Source of the DNA: Clostridiales bacterium UBA1446
GTDB taxonomy: Bacteria; Bacillota; Clostridia; Oscillospirales; Oscillospiraceae
Length of the DNA: 11,407 bases
Direction: 5' to 3'
NCBI GenBank assembly: GCA_002329245.1
Contig: DCTG01000120.1
Span: 3,625-15,031 of the forward strand
In this document: piece by piece, positions 5,026 through 11,407 of the stretch
Numbering within the stretch: the stretch's first letter is position 1
Layout: each line of letters begins with the position of its first letter
The notes under the pieces: model-generated
The model's input: only the letters and a program-made list of their open reading frames with translations
Databases searched by the model: none
Told to the model about the DNA's origin: nothing
Program-made: the position numbers and the translations under genes

Positions 5026-7521
5026 ATGCATGAGAATAGATTTACGGAACGCGCGCAAAACGCGCTCAGGCTCGCCCAGGCCGCCGCGGCGGAAATGGGC
5101 CACAGCTACGTCGGCAGCGAGCATCTGCTACTCGGCCTTGCCCGGGAAGGGGAGGGCGTCGCAGCCCGCGCTCTGCGGGAGATCGGCATGGAACCGGACG
5201 GTATACGGGACTCCATCGTGCGAATGGTGGGAACGGGTTCCGAAGCCACGGCTCCCACGCAGGGTCTGACACCGCGCAGCAAGCGCATCATTGAACTTGC
5301 GGTGGAGGAAGCCGCCCGGATGGGCCACAGCTATGTCGGCACCGAGCACCTTCTCTTAGGCATTCTCCGGGAAGGGGACAGCGTCGCCTCGAAAATCATT
5401 TCGGAATCCGGAGTCGATTTACGCAGGCTGTTCGGAGACATCATCAACATGATCGGAAACGAACCCTCCGCGCAGGACGGCCGGTCCGGCGCGCCGCGCC
5501 GCAGCAGGTCGTCCTCCGCCGACACGAGAACCTTGGACCAATTCAGCCGCGATCTGACGAAGATGGCGCGAAGCGGCGGTCTGGACCCCGTGATCGGAAG
5601 GGACAAGGAAATCACCCGCGTGATTCAGATTCTCTCCCGCAGGACAAAGAATAATCCCTGCCTCATCGGCGAGCCGGGCGTGGGAAAAACCGCGATTGCC
5701 GAAGGCCTGGCGCAGAAAATCGTATCCGGGGATGTGCCGGACACGCTTCGGCATAAACGCCTTCTGACGTTGGATCTTTCCGCCATGGTGGCCGGCACCA
5801 AGTACCGCGGCGAATTTGAAGAGCGCATTAAAACCGCCATCGAGGAAGTGCAGAAAGCCGGGGACATTATCCTTTTCATCGACGAGCTTCATACGATCAT
5901 CGGCGCCGGCGCGGCGGAAGGCGCCGTCGACGCCGCAAATATCATCAAGCCGGCGCTCGGCCGGGGGGAATTGCAGGTGGTCGGCGCAACGACGCTGAAC
6001 GAATACCGCAAGCACATTGAAAAGGACGCGGCCTTGGAGCGCCGGTTCCAGCCCGTCACCGTGGGAGAGCCCACGCAGGAGGAGGCGGTGGAAATTTTGC
6101 GCGGTCTGCGCGACCGGTACGAAGCGCATCATAAGCTGAACATCACCGACGAGGCGATCGACGCGGCCGTCTCCATGTCGGCCCGGTATATCAACGACCG
6201 CTTTCTCCCGGACAAGGCCATCGACCTGATTGACGAGGCCGCTTCCCGCGTGCGCATGCAGCATCTGACGGCTCCGCCGGACCTGAAGGAACTGGAGGAT
6301 AAAATCCAGCGCCTTGCCCAGGAAAAAGAGGAAGCGGTGCGCGCCCAGAACTTCGAACAGGCGGCAAAACTGCGCGACGAGGAAAATAAGCTGCGCAGGC
6401 AGGTGGAGCAGCAGCGGGAGGCCTGGCGCAGCGCCCAGGAGGGAAGACACGGAAAGGTGACCGCGCAGGACGTGGCGGCCGTGGTGGCCGTGTGGACCGG
6501 AATACCGGTCACCAGCCTCACGGAGACGGAAACGAAGCGGCTTCTCCATCTGGAAGAGGTCCTGCATAAACGCGTCGTCGGCCAGGAGGAGGCGGTGCAC
6601 GCTCTGTCCAAGGCAATCCGCCGCGGACGCGTCGGCCTGAAAGACCCCAAGCGGCCAATCGGCTCCTTCCTCTTCCTCGGCCCCACGGGCGTGGGTAAAA
6701 CCGAGCTTTGCCGCGCATTGGCGGAAGCCATGTTCGGCGACGAAAACGCCATGATCCGGATCGACATGTCGGAATACATGGAGCGGCATACGGTATCCCG
6801 CCTCATCGGTTCCCCGCCGGGATACGTCGGACACGAGGAAGGCGGTCAGCTGACCGAAAAGGTCCGCCGCCGCCCCTATTCCGTGGTCCTCTTTGACGAG
6901 ATCGAGAAGGCGCATGAAGACGTCTTTAATATCCTGCTCCAGATCATGGAGGACGGCATACTGACCGACTCACAGGGGCGCCGCGTGGACTTCAAGAACA
7001 CTGTCATTGTCATGACCTCAAACACCGGGGCAAAGAATATCACGGACCGGACGCGCAGGCTCGGCTTCTCCGCTTCCGACGACCGGAACGGCGAAGAAAA
7101 TTACGCCGAAATCCGTTCGGCCATCATGGCGGAACTCAAGCGCACCTTCCGTCCGGAGTTTTTAAACCGGATCGACGAGACCATCGTGTTCCACCAGCTG
7201 ACAAAGGAAAACATCCGGGAAATCGCCCGGAGACTGCTGGAGCAGTCCAACCTGCGGATGCAGGATCTGAATGTCTCCATCCGCGTGGAGGAATCCGCCT
7301 TGGATGTGCTCTCGGAGATCGGGTTTGATCCCACCTACGGCGCGCGGCCGCTACGCCGGGCGATTCAAAGCAACGTGGAAGATGTTGTGGCCGAGCGCAT
7401 CCTAGAGGGCAGCCTACCGCCGGGCGGCACCGCCGTCGTAACCGGCCGCGACGGAAAAGTGGAGATTTCCCTTGAGGGTGCGGCGGATAATACGGCGGCC
7501 TCCGACAAAACGGCGCAGTAG
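5026..7521 (+). CDS. clpC: ClpC, AAA+ unfoldase of the ClpCP protease
   Basis: 831 residues, within the usual ClpC range. The N-terminal domain has two tandem Clp_N repeats, the '[15 protein letters not shown]' and '[15 protein letters not shown]' copies near residues 24 and 99. NBD1 has Walker A GEPGVGKT (215-222) and Walker B ILFIDE (282-287). The UVR-containing middle domain spans about 418-462 and is where adaptors such as McsB/McsA or MecA act. NBD2 has Walker A GPTGVGKT (552-559), Walker B VVLFDE (620-625) and the ClpP-docking LGF tripeptide (679-681), then the small D2 C-terminal domain. It unfolds arginine-phosphorylated and adaptor-delivered proteins and feeds them to ClpP. The ATG at 5026 is preferred over the in-frame GTG at 5017, which lies inside the ribosome site AGAGGTGA (5013-5020). 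It lies 27 nt after mcsB and is last in the operon. Confidence 0.98.
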   Translation: MHENRFTERAQNALRLAQAAAAEMGHSYVGSEHLLLGLAREGEGVAARALREIGMEPDGIRDSIVRMVGTGSEATAPTQGLTPRSKRIIELAVEEAARMGHSYVGTEHLLLGILREGDSVASKIISESGVDLRRLFGDIINMIGNEPSAQDGRSGAPRRSRSSSADTRTLDQFSRDLTKMARSGGLDPVIGRDKEITRVIQILSRRTKNNPCLIGEPGVGKTAIAEGLAQKIVSGDVPDTLRHKRLLTLDLSAMVAGTKYRGEFEERIKTAIEEVQKAGDIILFIDELHTIIGAGAAEGAVDAANIIKPALGRGELQVVGATTLNEYRKHIEKDAALERRFQPVTVGEPTQEEAVEILRGLRDRYEAHHKLNITDEAIDAAVSMSARYINDRFLPDKAIDLIDEAASRVRMQHLTAPPDLKELEDKIQRLAQEKEEAVRAQNFEQAAKLRDEENKLRRQVEQQREAWRSAQEGRHGKVTAQDVAAVVAVWTGIPVTSLTETETKRLLHLEEVLHKRVVGQEEAVHALSKAIRRGRVGLKDPKRPIGSFLFLGPTGVGKTELCRALAEAMFGDENAMIRIDMSEYMERHTVSRLIGSPPGYVGHEEGGQLTEKVRRRPYSVVLFDEIEKAHEDVFNILLQIMEDGILTDSQGRRVDFKNTVIVMTSNTGAKNITDRTRRLGFSASDDRNGEENYAEIRSAIMAELKRTFRPEFLNRIDETIVFHQLTKENIREIARRLLEQSNLRMQDLNVSIRVEESALDVLSEIGFDPTYGARPLRRAIQSNVEDVVAERILEGSLPPGGTAVVTGRDGKVEISLEGAADNTAASDKTAQ

Positions 7522-7560
7522 CGGTTTTGCGGATGAAATCGGAATAGAGCAGGCACAACG

Positions 7561-7597
7561 AATCCGGCAGGCGGTTCTTCACCGCTTGCCGGATTTT
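7561..7597 (+). terminator. Intrinsic terminator of the ctsR-clpC operon
   Basis: A 15-bp stem (7561-7575 against 7581-7595, one G-U pair) with loop TCTTC runs straight into TTTT and then a U-rich stretch, 39 nt after the clpC stop. The T-tract on the opposite strand is poor, so it is mainly a plus-strand terminator. Confidence 0.88.
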
Positions 7598-7634
7598 CAT
7601 TTCATCGTGAATATTAGGGGGAATAAACGGCGGA

Positions 7635-7650
7635 CCGATGAGGACATCGG
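7635..7650 (-). terminator. Weak candidate terminator for the mre/PBP2 transcript
   Basis: A perfect 6-bp stem CCGATG/CATCGG with a 4-nt loop, 41 nt past the PBP2 stop on the minus strand. The following bases include only a short T-run, so termination here is doubtful. Readthrough into the larger clpC terminator hairpin (7561-7595) may be what actually stops this transcript. Confidence 0.3.
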
Positions 7651-7690
7651 GCCCTGCGAACCGCACGTGTTTTCGGCCATGCTAAAAGCC

Positions 7691-9718
7691 TTAGCGCAGG
7701 AGCGTGTTTTCGGCATCCAGGCGGTCCATAGCGGACTCGGCGCTGAAATAATACTTCATGATTTCGCTTGCCAGCGCGCCCAACTCCGCGCCGGTGCCGC
7801 CCTTCTCCACAACAATCGCCAAGGCGATCTTGGGCTCGTCGTACGGAGCAAAGCAGACAAAGACCGCGTTGCTTTCCGAGGAAATGCTGACTTGGGCGGA
7901 GCCGGTTTTCGCGCCCACCTTGACATTCAAGTCCTTAAAATACTGATAGGTGGAGCCGCCCGGCGAAGTCACGGCCAACATGCCTTCCTTCACCGCCTTT
8001 ATGGTGGAATCCTTCAGCGATATGGTATCCATTACCTGCGGTGTATACGCCGCCACTTCTTCCCCGAAATCGTACGTCGTCACACGCTTGAGAAGATGCG
8101 CGCTGTAATGGGTCCCCCCGTTGACGAGCGTCGCCACATAATTGGCCAGCTGCAGGGGCGTATACTGGTTGTCCGATTGGCCGATGGCGGCGGCAAGCGT
8201 ATTTCCGCCCATCCAAAGGAGCCCCTGCGAGGAGCTGAATTCCGGCCCGGCCATGATGCCCGTAAGCTCGGGCAGTTCAATCCCCGTGCCGCGGCCCAGG
8301 CCGAACATTTTCGTGTACTGATTGAGCCGCTCGATGCCCAGCTGATACGCCACGGTATAAAAGAACACGTTGCAGGATACTTCCAGCGCCTTGGTCACGT
8401 CGATCAGACCATGCGTGCGCCCGTACTGGCGATAGATCCAGCACATGGGCTGGTAGTCCTGGTACGCCGTGAATCTTCCGGTGTCCCGGATTTTGGTTTC
8501 CGGCTTAATAATGCCTTCCTCCATCCCGGCCACGGCGGTAACCATTTTAAACGTGGACCCCGGCGCGTAGGTCCCCTGGAACGCGCGGTTGACCATAGGA
8601 CGCAGCGGATCGGCTTCCAAAGCCTTATAATCGGTATTGAAGGTGGCCAAATTGTACGACGGGTAAGAGGCGGAGGCCAAAACATCGCCGCTGCTGACTT
8701 CAATGGCGACGGCCGCCGCTCCCTCCACCTGTTCGCGGCCGGACATATACCGGGCCAAGGCATCCTCCACCGCTTCCTGAAGCTTGATATCGAGCGTGAG
8801 AAATACGTTGTTGCCGGGCTGCGGCGCAACAATCGTCGTCTCGCTGACGATTTTCCCCTTTTGATTCATATCGACAAGGCTGATTCCCTTTACGCCGCGA
8901 AGGTAAGACTCGAAGGCGCGTTCCGCCCCGTCCTTGCCCACGACGGCGTCCAAGGAGTAGCCCTTTTCCTTGAATATCGCCCAGTCGCTGTCGCTCATGA
9001 GACCGATCCTGCCCAAAAGGTGCGCCGCATAGTCGGTATGGTATTCGCGCACCGTGCTTGTGTCGATCTGGACGCCCTGGAGGTTTCTCTCTTTTACAAT
9101 TGTGATGAAGGTAATATCCACATTTTCCGCAAACACGTACTTTGTGCTTGTGATTTCCTCCTTCCGCAGATCCAGTTCATAACAGATCCCGATCACTTTC
9201 CTGGCCTCGTCGTCGGACCAGGACGGCTCGATCGCATATTCCTGCCGCAGTTGGGAGACAAGCTCCTGCGCGGACATTCCCGGATCCCATCCCTTTTTCT
9301 TCAGGTAGTTTTCAAACCGCGTCCGGGAAATCGCGTCCAAGCTCTCCGAGGCATCGGCAAACGGGGTTTCCCTGTTGACGGGCAAATGGTCCGCATAGGC
9401 GATGTTTCTCTCTTCGCAGAGCTCCGCGAGGCTTAGAAGCGTCGCATTGCGCTGCGCGGGTTCCCCCAAAAGGCTCCTGTTGAGGGAAACATTATAAATC
9501 AGGCGGCTGGAAACCAACACGCGGCCGTATCGGTCGAGGATTTCTCCGCGGGAGGCCTCCACCGTTACGGTGATGCCGCTCTTTTTTTGGCTCTGGAGCA
9601 GATAATCCTCTCCGCGGACAATCTGGACATCGTAAAGCACGTAAAAGAAGACGCTCAGCACCGCCGCGAGCGACAGCGCCAAAACCCCGACACGCATATA
9701 AAACTTTCGGTTTTCCAT
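7691..9718 (-). CDS. mrdA: Penicillin-binding protein 2 (class B, elongasome transpeptidase)
   Basis: 675 residues from the ATG at 9718, which has AGGTGG (9730-9725) five bases upstream; an in-frame GTG at 9727 lies inside that ribosome site. One membrane anchor (about 8-30) is followed by the PBP dimerisation domain ('EASRGEILDRYGRVLVSS', about 54-71, and onward to ~300). The transpeptidase domain has the three classical motifs: STFK (388-391, acyl-serine), SCN (448-450) and KTGS (604-607). It cross-links peptidoglycan with a SEDS glycosyltransferase (RodA, not in the window) during side-wall growth and is a beta-lactam target. It follows mreD in the same direction with a gap of 51 nt. The catalytic landmarks fit PBP2 rather than division-specific PBP3/SpoVD, as does the mreCD context, and no PASTA domains are present. 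Confidence 0.95.
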   Translation of the reverse strand: MENRKFYMRVGVLALSLAAVLSVFFYVLYDVQIVRGEDYLLQSQKKSGITVTVEASRGEILDRYGRVLVSSRLIYNVSLNRSLLGEPAQRNATLLSLAELCEERNIAYADHLPVNRETPFADASESLDAISRTRFENYLKKKGWDPGMSAQELVSQLRQEYAIEPSWSDDEARKVIGICYELDLRKEEITSTKYVFAENVDITFITIVKERNLQGVQIDTSTVREYHTDYAAHLLGRIGLMSDSDWAIFKEKGYSLDAVVGKDGAERAFESYLRGVKGISLVDMNQKGKIVSETTIVAPQPGNNVFLTLDIKLQEAVEDALARYMSGREQVEGAAAVAIEVSSGDVLASASYPSYNLATFNTDYKALEADPLRPMVNRAFQGTYAPGSTFKMVTAVAGMEEGIIKPETKIRDTGRFTAYQDYQPMCWIYRQYGRTHGLIDVTKALEVSCNVFFYTVAYQLGIERLNQYTKMFGLGRGTGIELPELTGIMAGPEFSSSQGLLWMGGNTLAAAIGQSDNQYTPLQLANYVATLVNGGTHYSAHLLKRVTTYDFGEEVAAYTPQVMDTISLKDSTIKAVKEGMLAVTSPGGSTYQYFKDLNVKVGAKTGSAQVSISSESNAVFVCFAPYDEPKIALAIVVEKGGTGAELGALASEIMKYYFSAESAMDRLDAENTLLR

Positions 9719-9769
9719 TGTTACCACCTGCGTCGGATATTGGGGAAGAATCGTATCGGAAGCCCCGGA

Positions 9770-10285
9770 TTACGCCAACACGGACCCTCCGACCTTTTTA
9801 TACACCGCGCGCATCAGCAAGTAGACCGGCACCGCGAATAGAAAGGAATACGCAATTTCCAACGACGCAACCTGAAGCATCGCCGCAATCGAACGCTCTC
9901 CCCCGGCCAGTCGAAACAGGATGCGGCTGCCATCCACGAGCCCCATGCCTCCCAAGGAACAGAAAAAAAACGTGAAAAATCCCCGGTTCAAAAACCGCCT
10001 TGCGACAAGCCCGGTGAACAGTCCGACAAGCGCAAGGCTGAAAGCGATCAGGAGGCTGCCGTTTTCGTATGAAAACGCATCATGCAGAAAACCGGCCGCC
10101 AGGCCGTACCCGGCTCCGGCAGCCGGGCTTTCAAACACGCCTACCGCGGCTACCGCCAGGGGAAAGAGCATCGGGCATACGCCGGAGATCGGGATGCGCG
10201 CCAAAAGCACCGTTTCCACAAGAAGAAGCAGGAGCAGGGCGGCAATATAAACGCTCCATTTGTAAACATAATCTCTCTTCGTCAC
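9770..10285 (-). CDS. mreD: MreD, rod-shape-determining membrane protein
   Basis: 171 residues, almost wholly hydrophobic, with about five membrane segments. An early acidic residue within a helix ('LLLVETVLLARIPI', about 20-33) and 'AGFLHDAFS' (about 64-72) correspond to conserved spots in MreD. It is a membrane partner of MreC and PBP2 in the elongation complex. The start is GTG at 10285 with GAGGGGG just upstream overlapping the mreC stop, and the gap to mreC is 13 nt. Sequence conservation in this family is low, so the call leans on size, topology and position between mreC and PBP2. Confidence 0.9.
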   Translation of the reverse strand: MTKRDYVYKWSVYIAALLLLLLVETVLLARIPISGVCPMLFPLAVAAVGVFESPAAGAGYGLAAGFLHDAFSYENGSLLIAFSLALVGLFTGLVARRFLNRGFFTFFFCSLGGMGLVDGSRILFRLAGGERSIAAMLQVASLEIAYSFLFAVPVYLLMRAVYKKVGGSVLA

Positions 10286-10298
10286 GCCGCGGCCCCCT

Positions 10299-11141
10299 CT
10301 ATTCCTCTATCATAAACTCCTTGATGACAAATACCTGCGTAAGGTCGCTCAAATCCGCCATCGGCGCAAGCACGGCAAAGCGCGAAACGCCCGAGGCATC
10401 CATACGCACATCCTCCACCCTGCCAATGGGAAGACCGGAGGGGTACACCCCGCCCAAGCCAGAGGTGACCACCACGTCTCCCCGCATCAGCTCGCTGTCC
10501 TCCGAAAAATAGGACAGTTTCATCCTTCCCTGGCTCATGAGGTCAAAGGCGCCTTCGACCATGCACAGCTCCTCCGTGCGATAGATCATTCCGCCTAACT
10601 CGATATCCGTGTCCACGACCGTAATCACCGTGGACCAGTTGTAGCCCGCCTCCGCCACCACGCCCACAAGATACCCCGAAGCCGTGATTACGCAGTCGTT
10701 TTTCTCCACGCCGCTTGCCGTTCCTTTGCTGATGGTCAGCGTGGAAGCCCAGTTCGACGAGCCGCGGGAGGTTACGGAAGCGGATTCGAACACAAAATCC
10801 TTCCGGCGTTCCTGCAGGCCGATCAGCTTGCGCAGTCGTTCGTTTTCCCGCTCGCTGGCTTCCGCCGCGCGCACCTTTTCTTCCATTTCCGCCAGACGGA
10901 TTTTGAGTTCTTCATTTTCCCGCTGGATTGCGTCAAACTTATAGGTATAACTGTATATACCGTTGAGCCACCGCGCAGCGGCCGCGGTTCCCCTTTGAAT
11001 CGGAGCGGTTACCGTCCCGACGATCTGCGTCAGCACCGGAACCCGGTCGGGAAATACGGCGGTAAAGACCCCTCCCGCCAACACCAGAAGAAAGGCCGCC
11101 ACCAAAATCCATATACCCTTATGTTTGACTTTCTGTTTCAA
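10299..11141 (-). CDS. mreC: MreC, rod-shape-determining scaffold protein
   Basis: 280 residues. A short basic N-terminus and one membrane span (about 9-30) are followed by a coiled coil (about 68-110, ending 'NERLRKLIGLQER') and the extracytoplasmic MreC beta-barrel domain ('SSNWASTLTISKGTASGV', 'GYLVGVV', 'GDVVVTSGLGGVYPSGLPIG'). MreC dimers organise PBP2 and MreD along the side wall. The apparent start is TTG at 11141, with GAGGTG (11152-11147) five bases upstream; no ATG or GTG gives a better fit. The gene lies 55 nt after maf. In many clostridia mreB directly precedes mreC; here it does not. Confidence 0.96.
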   Translation of the reverse strand: MKQKVKHKGIWILVAAFLLVLAGGVFTAVFPDRVPVLTQIVGTVTAPIQRGTAAAARWLNGIYSYTYKFDAIQRENEELKIRLAEMEEKVRAAEASERENERLRKLIGLQERRKDFVFESASVTSRGSSNWASTLTISKGTASGVEKNDCVITASGYLVGVVAEAGYNWSTVITVVDTDIELGGMIYRTEELCMVEGAFDLMSQGRMKLSYFSEDSELMRGDVVVTSGLGGVYPSGLPIGRVEDVRMDASGVSRFAVLAPMADLSDLTQVFVIKEFMIEE

Positions 11142-11196
11142 CGCAGCACCTCAGGATTTTTGGTCTCCTACCAGTTGTACCCGCTTTTTTCACGCC

Positions 11197-11407
11197 TTAA
11201 CCCAAAAGCGGCGTAAGGCCGAATTCCGGCAGCATTTGGCCCAAACGGCAGAGGGGAAGCCCCATGACGTTGTAATAATCCCCCTCGATCCGGGAAACGA
11301 AAAGAGCGCCGAGGCCCTGTATGCCGTATGCCCCCGCTTTGTCCATCGGTTCCCCGCTCTTCACATAGGCCTCAATCTCTTCCATGCGCAAAGGACGAAA
11401 CGAAACC
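11197..11407 (-). CDS. maf: Maf family nucleotide pyrophosphatase, 3' part only
   Basis: The minus-strand frame is open to the window edge, so only about 69 C-terminal residues of a protein usually near 190-200 are visible. The segment '[20 protein letters not shown]' followed by '[20 protein letters not shown]' and '[19 protein letters not shown]' is the conserved end of Maf/YhdE proteins. These hydrolyse non-canonical or dNTP/UTP-type nucleotides to the monophosphate plus pyrophosphate, and have been linked to septum control when overproduced. The TTG at 11391 is not the true start, since conserved Maf sequence continues upstream of it. Its place beside mreC is common in Firmicutes, and the 55-nt gap suggests co-transcription. 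Confidence 0.93.
   Translation of the reverse strand, partial: VSFRPLRMEEIEAYVKSGEPMDKAGAYGIQGLGALFVSRIEGDYYNVMGLPLCRLGQMLPEFGLTPLLG

Noticed and set aside
5419..6915. A 498-codon open frame on the minus strand, antisense to clpC
   Set aside because: It is a shadow of clpC in GC-rich DNA; it has no recognisable motif and no ribosome site that decides a start.
7136..7666. A 176-codon minus-strand frame starting in the clpC-PBP2 gap
   Set aside because: Most of it is antisense to the 3' end of clpC and it crosses the clpC terminator hairpin; the translation is low-complexity.
7472..9436. A 654-codon open frame on the plus strand, antisense to PBP2
   Set aside because: It lies opposite a gene with all class B PBP motifs, begins inside the end of clpC, and its translation is low-complexity and rich in Arg, His and Gly with no domain. 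Long antisense frames are expected opposite GC-rich genes.

Overview
This window looks like core chromosome from a GC-rich clostridium (Firmicutes/Bacillota, class Clostridia). The grounds are the ctsR-mcsA-mcsB-clpC operon with CtsR-type heptad operators, a 56-residue clostridial 2[4Fe-4S] ferredoxin indicating an anaerobe, a VanW-family wall protein, and a maf / mreC / mreD / PBP2 cluster. Codons end mostly in G or C, which would fit Oscillospirales-like lineages. That placement is inference; no marker gene fixes the family.

Layout from left to right. (1) Positions 1-2090, plus strand: the 3' part of a VanW-family protein, then a five-helix membrane protein resembling the DUF975 family. A strong bidirectional hairpin terminator (2098-2138) follows. 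(2) 2145-2400, minus strand: a short ferredoxin gene with its own extended -10 promoter and a hairpin in its leader. (3) 2400-2762: a gap with no recognisable gene, holding one possible 55-codon lysine-rich ORF and some small hairpins. (4) 2763-7597, plus strand: the class III heat-shock operon. Three CtsR boxes surround one near-consensus promoter, followed by a leader of about 150 nt, ctsR, mcsA, mcsB, clpC and an intrinsic terminator. (5) 7691-11407, minus strand: the cell-elongation cluster, transcribed as maf (5' end outside the window) > mreC > mreD > PBP2 (mrdA), convergent with clpC.

How the genes work together. In the stress operon, CtsR represses its own promoter. McsB, with McsA, phosphorylates arginines on CtsR and on damaged proteins, and ClpC (with ClpP, not in the window) degrades arginine-phosphorylated substrates. 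All the key parts of this circuit are visible: the CtsR wing arginine, four CxxC pairs in McsA, the RDxxRA phospho-arginine site in McsB, and the ClpP-docking LGF loop in ClpC. In the second cluster, MreC and MreD are the scaffold of the elongasome and PBP2 is its transpeptidase. Maf is a nucleotide pyrophosphatase commonly found beside mre genes.

I see no mobile element, CRISPR array, tRNA, rRNA or evident novel defence system. The points most worth a second look are the symmetric CtsR operator array, the absence of mreB (and radC) between maf and mreC, the uncertain ctsR start and leader, and the small ORF in the 2.4-2.76 kb gap.
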